Shown piece after piece: positions 1 through 5,599 of a DNA stretch of 5,599 nt. How positions within the stretch are numbered: the stretch's first letter is position 1; every line of letters starts with the position of its first letter. This stretch comes from Bacteroidota bacterium. Lineage in GTDB: Bacteria; Bacteroidota; Bacteroidia; Chitinophagales; Chitinophagaceae. Below the pieces are notes generated by a model. That model saw nothing but the letters and a program-made list of their open reading frames with translations, did not search any database and had not been told where the DNA came from. The stretch spans positions 1 to 5,599 of the forward strand of contig JAFAGE010000268.1 in the NCBI GenBank assembly GCA_023423015.1. Direction: 5' to 3'. A program made the position numbers and the translations under genes.

Positions 1-801
1 GGCATGAAGAGCGAAGTAATTTGCCAGAAAGGTCATGAAATCGGGTACAATCACGCGCTCACGAACACAGGTTGCCGTATGGTGATCGTAGAAAGCGTCC
101 AGGAACTTGAAGCCGCTATCAACGAAAAAACGGCAATGATGTTTTTCGTTAACATCCAGGCCGACCAGGGTAAGATTCAACACGAAGAATGGGTGGCAAT
201 CGGCAAAAAACACGGTGTTGCCACGGCTATTGATATTGCTGCAGACGTGCCGCCGGTTTCAAATCTCTGGAAGTTCAACGATATGGGCTTCGACTATGTG
301 GTAGTGTCGGGAGGTAAGGCTATCCGCGGACCACAAAGTGCCGGTATCCTAATGGGTAAAAAACATATCATTGAAGGTGCACGCCTGCATATGCCTCCGC
401 GCGGAGCGAACATTGGGCGAGGCATGAAGGTGAATAAGGAAGAAATAGTGGGCATGTACGTGGCGCTCGAAAACTTCATGTCGATAGATCACGACAAAGA
501 ATTCAAACAATTCGAAGAAATGATCGGCCGCATTGAATCGGCAGCAAAAACCGTGAATGGGGTGAGTACACGCATATTTGTACCACAACTCGGAAATATT
601 ACACCTACGCTCGAAGTATCGTGGGACACATCTATAATCAAAATGACATCGAAAGACCTCCAGGAAAAACTGCGTAAGGGCAATCCGTCTATAGAGGTGA
701 TGGGTCAGAAAGAAAATAGCATCAACATAACCGTATGGGTAATGAAGCCTGGTCAGGAGAAAATTGTTGCCAAAAAATTAAAAGAAGCATTGGCGTCTTA
801 A
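1..801 (+). CDS. SelA-related PLP-dependent enzyme (DgaE/EF_0838-like ammonia-lyase or aminotransferase class V), 5' partial
   Basis: The frame is open to the left edge, so the ATG at 4 is probably internal. The visible 266 codons begin in the middle of the PLP domain, and the N-terminal part with the phosphate-binding loop is missing. Fold-type I features are present: an Asp in AIDIAADVPP (codon 232-234), expected to pair with the pyridine nitrogen, and a Lys in SGGKAIRGPQSAG (codon 316-318), expected to form the Schiff base. The SGxKAIxGP pattern is nearer to SelA-related catabolic enzymes such as D-glucosaminate-6-phosphate ammonia-lyase than to true selenocysteine synthase, which usually has SGDKLLGGPQ. 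Residues from about 145 on form the small C-terminal domain, ending in a Lys-rich helix before TAA at 799. Inferred role: beta-elimination and deamination of an amino acid or amino-sugar acid. The location is unknown because the N-terminus is outside the window. The 3' end overlaps the next gene. The family call is good; the substrate is unknown. Confidence 0.85.
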   Translation, partial: GMKSEVICQKGHEIGYNHALTNTGCRMVIVESVQELEAAINEKTAMMFFVNIQADQGKIQHEEWVAIGKKHGVATAIDIAADVPPVSNLWKFNDMGFDYVVVSGGKAIRGPQSAGILMGKKHIIEGARLHMPPRGANIGRGMKVNKEEIVGMYVALENFMSIDHDKEFKQFEEMIGRIESAAKTVNGVSTRIFVPQLGNITPTLEVSWDTSIIKMTSKDLQEKLRKGNPSIEVMGQKENSINITVWVMKPGQEKIVAKKLKEALAS

Positions 802-2549
802 CTCTACTGACTGTTTTTTTTTCGTATTGTGGCGCACCTGCCGGGACTGAAAAAAAAGAAGAATCCAACAGCAGGAGATGGCGGGCTCCCAAGGAAGCAG
901 ATAATCTGAAAAATCCGTTTGCAGACAACACCAGCGCGGAACAACAGGGTAAGGAACTGTACGACCTTCACTGCTGGTCGTGCCATGGGCAGAACGGATT
1001 TGGTGACGGTGCCGCAGGAAATGCACTCGGCCAGCAACCCGCGAATTTCCACGATCGCCGTGTGAAAAATCAAACCGATGGTGCTCTTTATTGGAAGCTT
1101 ACCAACGGCCGCGGCAATATGCCTCCTTTCAAGGAAGCACTAAGCGACGATCAGCGCTGGCAACTGATTTCATACATCCGGAAATTTACTATCCGCGAAC
1201 CTGTTTTGCAGGCACCGAAAGCGATGCGGGATAATATTAAGATTGAACATCTGATGTTCATTGATTCACTGGCGGTGCGTATACTTGAACATCCACTTAC
1301 ACGCGATCTTTATTACACAACATTCGATGGCAAGGTAATCCAGGTAAAAAATTTCCGGACCTCGCCGGCAACAAAAGTTGTACTTACCGTAAAAGATCAT
1401 GGAATCAATCGGTTGCAGGGTGCTGTGTTTCACAAGGACCAATTATTCCTCTGCGGAAACGTAGACCTGAACGACAAGAAAGGTACCAGCGGCCGAATGG
1501 TGCGGTTCAAAATTGATACTGCTGGTGCTTCCGACATGTCGGTTGTATTCAACACAGCTGGCTACGGTTCTAACCGAACCATCTACGATCATGGATGGAA
1601 TGCACTTGAAATAAGCGCTGATGGTAAATATATATTTGTAAACAGCGGCGCACGAACTGATCATGGAGAAATCCAGGATAACGGCGGCTTATATCCTAAC
1701 GCGCGCGATAATGCATTAACCGCAAAAATCTTCCGCTTGCCGATTGATGCAAAAGACCTGATGCTCCCTGACAACGAAACTGAGTTGCGACGCAACGGCT
1801 TCCTTTATGCCGATGGAATCAGGAACGCATACGATATGGCAGTGGACGGCCGGGGAAATCTCTTCGCTGTTTCAAATTCTTCGGATTACGACAATCCTGA
1901 AGACATGTTCTGGGTGCGCGAGGGAAAACATTATGGTTTTCCCTGGGTGATGGGCGGAATTGTAAATCCACAGCAATTTCCAGACTGGAAACCGGATCCC
2001 GAAACCGATCGGTTTATCAACCGGTTCTCGCATTCCTGGCAGGTGCGTTATTTTGCAACCGATTCTACGTTCCCGAAAATTCCCGATAGTGTGAAATTTA
2101 CGCCTGGTGTACAAAACCTGGGACCGGATGCAAACGAATACAGGAGTCATTCAGGGCATATTCTCGACGGCGATCTCACAGGTATTCCGGTAAGTACTTT
2201 CACTCCGCATTGCTCACCGCTCGGTTTGTTTTTCGACAAGAAGAATGCGTTGGGCAACGATCTTACCGGCGACGGCTTTGTGATCAGGTATACTTCGGGA
2301 AGAAGAGGATCTATGATGGGTGCATTTACACGCGAAGGCTCCGATCTTTTACATCTTGAAATGAAATATGATCCTTCGACCGACAACTATTTTGTAAGAA
2401 CGCGTCGAATAGTCGACGGATTCAATGAGCCTGTTGATGCGATCCTGATCGGGAACGAAGTGTATGTGATAGAATACGGTGGTGAAAAAGGAAACATCTG
2501 GAAAATAATACTGCCCGATGCCAAAGGCAAAGAGGCAGCGAAGAAATAA
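735..2549 (+). CDS. Exported c-type cytochrome fused to a PQQ sugar dehydrogenase-like beta-propeller
   Basis: Numbering is from ATG 735 (604 aa). Residues 15-36 are a basic and hydrophobic export signal (KIKRSIGVLTLLTVFFSYCG). It could be a lipoprotein signal with Cys32, although Tyr at -1 is atypical, or a signal peptidase I substrate cut after APA (34-36). Residues about 65-155 are a class I cytochrome c domain: CWSCH at 80-84 binds haem covalently and Met129 in GNMPPF is the likely axial ligand. Residues about 165-595 resemble soluble glucose/sorbosone dehydrogenases. His286 in YDHGWNAL fits the catalytic base position, Arg363-Asn364 in GIRNAYD fits the PQQ-contacting motif, and HYGFPW at 399-404 is typical of the family. 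Inferred role: periplasmic oxidation of a sugar aldehyde or lactol, with electrons passing through the fused haem to the respiratory chain. The cytochrome is N-terminal. ATG 735 gives a 67-nt overlap with the upstream gene and an odd 14-residue leader; an ATT at 777 would give a cleaner signal peptide. PQQ use and substrate are inferred. Confidence 0.88.
   Translation: MGNEAWSGENCCQKIKRSIGVLTLLTVFFSYCGAPAGTEKKEESNSRRWRAPKEADNLKNPFADNTSAEQQGKELYDLHCWSCHGQNGFGDGAAGNALGQQPANFHDRRVKNQTDGALYWKLTNGRGNMPPFKEALSDDQRWQLISYIRKFTIREPVLQAPKAMRDNIKIEHLMFIDSLAVRILEHPLTRDLYYTTFDGKVIQVKNFRTSPATKVVLTVKDHGINRLQGAVFHKDQLFLCGNVDLNDKKGTSGRMVRFKIDTAGASDMSVVFNTAGYGSNRTIYDHGWNALEISADGKYIFVNSGARTDHGEIQDNGGLYPNARDNALTAKIFRLPIDAKDLMLPDNETELRRNGFLYADGIRNAYDMAVDGRGNLFAVSNSSDYDNPEDMFWVREGKHYGFPWVMGGIVNPQQFPDWKPDPETDRFINRFSHSWQVRYFATDSTFPKIPDSVKFTPGVQNLGPDANEYRSHSGHILDGDLTGIPVSTFTPHCSPLGLFFDKKNALGNDLTGDGFVIRYTSGRRGSMMGAFTREGSDLLHLEMKYDPSTDNYFVRTRRIVDGFNEPVDAILIGNEVYVIEYGGEKGNIWKIILPDAKGKEAAKK
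814..857 (+). repeat. Paired homopolymer tracts, T9 and A8, near the 5' end of the cytochrome gene
   Basis: Nine T residues lie at 814-822, inside the hydrophobic core of the signal peptide, and eight A residues at 850-857, just after it. Both are read in the coding frame (FF and KK codons). Tracts of this length can slip during replication or sequencing, and a one-base change in either would abolish the protein. The reading frame before and after them is consistent, with signal peptide then cytochrome domain, so the sequence as given appears correct. No function is claimed. Confidence 0.5.
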
Positions 2550-2573
2550 TTATTGAACAATCAACAAAGCGAA

Positions 2574-3848
2574 ATGAAAAAAAGTCTTTTGTTTCTATCC
2601 CTGGTCTTTGCATGTACAATGTTGTATGCTCAACCGTACAATATTGTTATCAGGGGAGGCCATGTTATTGATCCGAAAAACAATATTGATGCAGTGATGG
2701 ATGTTGCCATTCAGGATGGTAAAATCGTGTCGGTTGCGAAGAATATTGATACAAAGCAGGCCATACAGGTGGTGAATGCTGCAGGTATGTATGTTATACC
2801 CGGTATTATCGATATTCACTCACATAATTTTTATGGTACAGAAGAAGATCATTACCTGAGTAATGGTGTATCCGCGCTTGCTCCTGATGGTTTCACATTT
2901 CGCGTAGGAGTAACAACAGTCGTGGACGCAGGTGGTGCAGGCTGGAAAAACTTTGCAACATTCAAGAAAAATGTAATCGATAATTCACAAACCCGCGTGC
3001 TGTCGATGCTGAACATTGTAGGTGAAGGCATGCGTGGAGGTCCCTACGAACAGGATGTGCGCGATATGGACAGCAAGATGACATCACTCGTGGCAAAAGC
3101 AAATCGTGGTGTGATAGTGGGAGTGAAGCTGGCGCATTTTGAAGGCCACGACTGGACACCGGCCGACCGTGCCGTTGAAGCGGGGAAGCTCGCAGATATT
3201 CCGGTAATGGTGGATTTCGGTGGCAGCAATCCTCCACTGTCTATTGAAGAATTATTTATGAAGCACCTTCGCCCGGGTGATATATTTACTCATGCATTTG
3301 GACAGCTCGGTTCACGTGAATTCATTGTAGATACTGTAACGAAGAAGGTAAAACCATTTGTGCTTGAAGCTAAGAAAAGAGGGATTATATTCGACGTGGG
3401 ATATGGAGGAATCAGCTTTTCTTTTTCGCAGGCCATCCCCGCCGTCAAAAGCGGTTTTTATCCGAACACCATCAGTACCGACATTCATACCGGGAGCATG
3501 AACAATGCGATGAAAGATCAACTGAGTGTGATGACGAAATTCCTGGCGATGGGCATGGATCTGAAAAGCGTAATAACAGCCTCTACGTGGACGCCAGCGC
3601 AGGTGATCAAACGAGTAGACCTCGGGCACCTTTCTGTTGGTGCCGAAGCAGACGTAGCGATCCTCAATTTGAGACCTGGAAAATTCGGCCTGTTTGATTA
3701 CAAAGGGTACAAAATCGAAACCGATAAAAAATTTGAATGTGAGATGACCATCAGGGCCGGTAGAATTGTTTACGACCTGAACGGAATTGCAAACCCTGTC
3801 TACCCTCCGCAACGTGCCCGTGCACCGCGCGCAGCAGCAGGCCATTAA
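2574..3848 (+). CDS. Exported amidohydrolase, EF_0837-like deacetylase group
   Basis: The chosen start is ATG 2574 (424 aa), because it begins directly with the signal peptide MKKSLLFLSLVFACTMLYA, cut before QPYN. A TTG at 2553 would add seven polar residues. An amidohydrolase-superfamily protein: a small beta-sandwich made from both ends (residues about 22-72 and 345-410) around a metal-binding barrel. Visible ligands are His82 and His84 (DIHSH), Lys185 (VGVKLAHF, candidate carboxylated lysine), His240 (FTHAFG) and Asp303 (STDIH). The strand-5 position, usually His, is Asp214 (PVMVDFGG). The pattern around residues 210-240 (PVMV, PP, LRPGDI-TH) matches the deacetylase/EF_0837-like group better than dihydroorotase or urease. 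Likely role: hydrolysis of an amide, for example an N-acyl group on an amino acid or amino-sugar acid, in the periplasm. The end is a Pro/Arg/Ala-rich tail (about 411-424) of unknown role. It starts 24 nt after the preceding gene. The family is firm; the substrate is inferred. Confidence 0.88.
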   Translation: MKKSLLFLSLVFACTMLYAQPYNIVIRGGHVIDPKNNIDAVMDVAIQDGKIVSVAKNIDTKQAIQVVNAAGMYVIPGIIDIHSHNFYGTEEDHYLSNGVSALAPDGFTFRVGVTTVVDAGGAGWKNFATFKKNVIDNSQTRVLSMLNIVGEGMRGGPYEQDVRDMDSKMTSLVAKANRGVIVGVKLAHFEGHDWTPADRAVEAGKLADIPVMVDFGGSNPPLSIEELFMKHLRPGDIFTHAFGQLGSREFIVDTVTKKVKPFVLEAKKRGIIFDVGYGGISFSFSQAIPAVKSGFYPNTISTDIHTGSMNNAMKDQLSVMTKFLAMGMDLKSVITASTWTPAQVIKRVDLGHLSVGAEADVAILNLRPGKFGLFDYKGYKIETDKKFECEMTIRAGRIVYDLNGIANPVYPPQRARAPRAAAGH

Positions 3849-3866
3849 TAATATAATCAAATTAAT

Positions 3867-4787
3867 ATGAAGCTGAAGATTGTGATTTGCCTTGCGTTTG
3901 TTTTTGCAGGATTGCAAACCATCGCCCAAACAATATCGAAAGAAGAACTCATTTTTCTCACTTCGGAGTGGAAAGGTGAGCGTTTTGCTGATGGAAGACC
4001 GAAAGTGTCGGATGATCTTGTGAACCGTGCAAAAAATATCGGTATTGAAGAGGCCTGGAAGGTAATGAAGAATGATGGTTATGTGAACCAGTTTGAGAGA
4101 AACTGGAAAACAGTAAACGACACTGTAAAAGTTGTAGGCCGTGCACTCACTGCGAGCTTTATGCCGAGCCGTCCGGATATTGAAAACAACATCAAAGCAC
4201 GCGGCAAACAGCAGGGAAGAATCGGAAATACAAACGCATGGCCTATTGATATGCTCACCAAAGGTGATGTGTACGTGGCAGACTGCTTCGGTAAAATTGA
4301 AGGAGGTACGCTGATTGGCGACAACCTGGGCAACTCAATATTCAATAAAAGTGGCAACGGAGTAATATTTGACGGGGCAGCGCGCGACCTGCAGGGATTA
4401 AGCGATATCAAAGGATTCAATGCATTTGTTCGCGACTTCGATCCTTCCTTCCTTGAAAATGTTGTGTTGATGGGATTGAATACGCCGATCCGCATTGGCC
4501 GCGCCATCGTGTTGCCTGGTGACCTCGTGATTTCTGAACGCGAAGGAGTGCTTTTCATTCCTGCACATCTTGCCGACAAAGTAGTGAGCACCGCAGAGTT
4601 CATCGCCATTCGCGACAGGTTCAGCAAAGTAATGCTGAAATCGGGGAAATACACCCCGGGCCAGATTGATGCCGATTGGCCTCCCGCACTTCGTGAGGAA
4701 TTTTTGAAGTGGGTGGAGCAGAACGAAAAGAATAACAGGCTCACCCGTGCCCAGATGGAGGAGTTTATGAAGAAGAGAACCTGGTAA
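3867..4787 (+). CDS. Exported RraA-family protein (class II pyruvate aldolase-like)
   Basis: 306 aa with an N-terminal signal peptide (MKLKIVICLAFVFAGLQTIA, cut before QTISKE), so probably periplasmic. The RraA/HMG-aldolase core spans about residues 44-255. It has VGRA at 90-93, GGTLIGDN at 146-153 and DGAARD at 169-174, where Arg173 and Asp174 correspond to the pyruvate-binding Arg and the metal-holding Asp of family aldolases. GVLFIP near 230 is the usual closing strand. These residues are present, so an active metal-dependent lyase is plausible; it is less likely to be an RNase E regulator, which is cytoplasmic and lacks a signal peptide. Family members cleave or decarboxylate 4-carboxy or 4-hydroxy 2-keto acids to give pyruvate. 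The protein is longer than ordinary members because of the signal peptide, an insertion after residue 97 and a charged C-terminal tail (about 257-306). It lies 18 nt after the amidohydrolase gene, separated by an almost pure A/T gap and no Shine-Dalgarno sequence. The substrate is unknown. Confidence 0.87.
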   Translation: MKLKIVICLAFVFAGLQTIAQTISKEELIFLTSEWKGERFADGRPKVSDDLVNRAKNIGIEEAWKVMKNDGYVNQFERNWKTVNDTVKVVGRALTASFMPSRPDIENNIKARGKQQGRIGNTNAWPIDMLTKGDVYVADCFGKIEGGTLIGDNLGNSIFNKSGNGVIFDGAARDLQGLSDIKGFNAFVRDFDPSFLENVVLMGLNTPIRIGRAIVLPGDLVISEREGVLFIPAHLADKVVSTAEFIAIRDRFSKVMLKSGKYTPGQIDADWPPALREEFLKWVEQNEKNNRLTRAQMEEFMKKRTW

Positions 4788-4812
4788 TTGAAAACAACCA
4801 AAACGATTGCAG

Positions 4813-5599
4813 ATGAATATTTACAGGATAATATTGTTTGTGGCCATCGCCTGCCTTGTGGGAGCTCTCGGGATGGTGATTGCAGGAAGGGGAGCCGATG
4901 CAGGGCCTTTATTGATTACATTTTTTTTAGCCCTTGCCATTTCATTTCGTGGCTATCAGCACCTTAAAGGATTTTCGTACACGGTAATTATCCTTGCGGC
5001 AGTGACTACGTCGTTGTATTATCCCGGACCATTTATTGAATTAAACGGATTTCGCCTGGCTAACCTGATCAAGCCATTACTCATGATCATCATGTTCGGT
5101 ATGGGAACATCGATGAGTATACACGACTTTGCCGGTGTAATTAAGATGCCGAAGGGTGTTTTTATTGGCGTGGTGAGTCACTTTATCATCATGCCATTAC
5201 TCGGATTCACACTTGCAAACCTGAGTGGCTTTCATCCTGAAATTGCTGCGGGTATCATTCTGATCGGATGTTCCCCGAATGGTATGGCGTCGAACGTGAT
5301 TTCCTATCTCGCAAAGGCGAATCTTGCATTGTCTATTACCATCACGGCAGTGTCTACGATGCTTGCACCACTGGTAACTCCACTGCTGATGAAGTTGCTG
5401 GCTGGTGAATTTGTTGAAATAAAGGTGCTCGATATGATGTGGGAGATCATCGAGATTGTAATCATCCCCATTGCAGCAGGATTGGTGTTCAACAAACTAT
5501 TTGCAGGTAAAGTGGCATGGCTCGATAAACTTATGCCACTTGTTTCAATGGCGGGTATCGCTCTGATCATCGTGGTAATTACTGCAGCTGGTCGTGATA
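4813..5599 (+). CDS. BASS-family (bile acid:sodium symporter-like) transporter, 3' partial
   Basis: The frame opens at ATG 4813, 25 nt after the previous stop, and stays open for 262 codons to the right edge; the C-terminal part is cut off. The protein is strongly hydrophobic, with about eight membrane segments visible (roughly residues 4-24, 31-45, 54-70, 83-100, 113-135, 143-165, 168-195 and 208-258, the last probably two). The family signature is GCSPNGMASNVISYLAKAN at residues 152-170, followed by LALSITITAVSTMLAPLVTP; this matches the crossover and sodium-binding region of BASS proteins. A Lys/Pro-rich loop (VIKMPKG, near 110) is also typical. Family members move bile acids, pyruvate, pantoate and other organic anions with sodium. 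In this cluster the likely cargo is an organic acid made by the upstream exported enzymes, but that is inference. Family assignment is firm. Confidence 0.9.
   Translation, partial: MNIYRIILFVAIACLVGALGMVIAGRGADAGPLLITFFLALAISFRGYQHLKGFSYTVIILAAVTTSLYYPGPFIELNGFRLANLIKPLLMIIMFGMGTSMSIHDFAGVIKMPKGVFIGVVSHFIIMPLLGFTLANLSGFHPEIAAGIILIGCSPNGMASNVISYLAKANLALSITITAVSTMLAPLVTPLLMKLLAGEFVEIKVLDMMWEIIEIVIIPIAAGLVFNKLFAGKVAWLDKLMPLVSMAGIALIIVVITAAGRD

Noticed and set aside
4..6. ATG 4 as a true start of the PLP enzyme
   Set aside because: The frame is open to position 1 and the sequence after it aligns with the middle of the fold-type I domain, so the N-terminal third must lie upstream.
1..801. True selenocysteine synthase (SelA) assignment
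   Set aside because: The active-site Lys context (SGGKAIRGP) and the catabolic neighbours fit SelA-related lyases better than SelA; no selB, selD or tRNA-Sec gene is visible in the window.
2553..2573. TTG 2553 as the start of the amidohydrolase
   Set aside because: It adds seven polar residues ahead of a complete signal peptide that starts at ATG 2574; no ribosome binding signal favours it.
3312..3929. 205-codon open frame on the minus strand
   Set aside because: Antisense to the amidohydrolase and the start of the RraA gene; its translation is low-complexity and Cys/His/Arg-rich, with no family match.
4079..4801. 240-codon open frame on the minus strand
   Set aside because: It lies wholly opposite the RraA-family gene, is Ser/Pro/Arg-rich with no recognisable domain, and matches what the antisense of a real gene gives.
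4788..4812. Terminator or promoter between the RraA and BASS genes
   Set aside because: The 25-nt gap has no hairpin followed by a T-run and no convincing Bacteroidota promoter; read-through in one operon is simpler.
5304..5570. 88-codon open frame on the minus strand near the right edge
   Set aside because: It is opposite the BASS gene, whose family signature is unambiguous in the plus frame; the hydrophobic Ser/Ile-rich minus translation is a by-product.

Overview
The window is a compact block of five co-directional (+ strand) genes. The first runs in from the left edge and the last runs off the right edge. The organism is most likely a member of the Bacteroidota, perhaps Chitinophagaceae-like. 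This rests on short A/T-rich gaps without Shine-Dalgarno sequences before the starts, 'MKK...AQ'-type signal peptides with Gln just after the cleavage site, and the overall style of the proteins. It is inferred from sequence character only, as there is no rRNA or other marker gene.

Layout: (1) 1-801, 3' part of a SelA-related, fold-type I PLP enzyme (DgaE/EF_0838-like ammonia-lyase or aminotransferase class V type). (2) about 735-2549, an exported or lipid-anchored protein joining a c-type cytochrome domain (CWSCH) to a PQQ-type soluble sugar dehydrogenase-like beta-propeller. (3) 2574-3848, an exported amidohydrolase of the EF_0837-like deacetylase group. (4) 3867-4787, an exported RraA-family (class II pyruvate aldolase-like) protein. 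(5) 4813-5599+, the start of a BASS-family (bile acid:sodium symporter-like) membrane transporter. Genes 1 and 2 overlap, and the later gaps are 24, 18 and 25 nt, so this is very probably one operon whose promoter lies upstream. No terminator, RNA gene, mobile element or CRISPR array was seen, and no gap exceeds about 30 nt.

Taken together, the set looks like a catabolic route run largely outside the cytoplasm: a respiratory-chain-linked sugar oxidase, a deacetylase-like amidohydrolase, a PLP-dependent deaminating enzyme, a pyruvate-type aldolase and a transporter from a superfamily that moves 2-keto acids. A coherent but unproven reading is oxidative, non-phosphorylating breakdown of an N-acylated amino sugar: N-acyl-hexosamine to N-acyl-aldonic acid, to free amino-aldonic acid, to 2-keto-3-deoxy acid, to pyruvate plus an aldehyde, followed by uptake. 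Pairing a SelA-like enzyme, an EF_0837-like amidohydrolase and an aldolase recalls the EF_0837/0838/0839-type clusters of Firmicutes and the dga system of Salmonella. Here the aldolase is from a different fold family and at least three products carry export signals.
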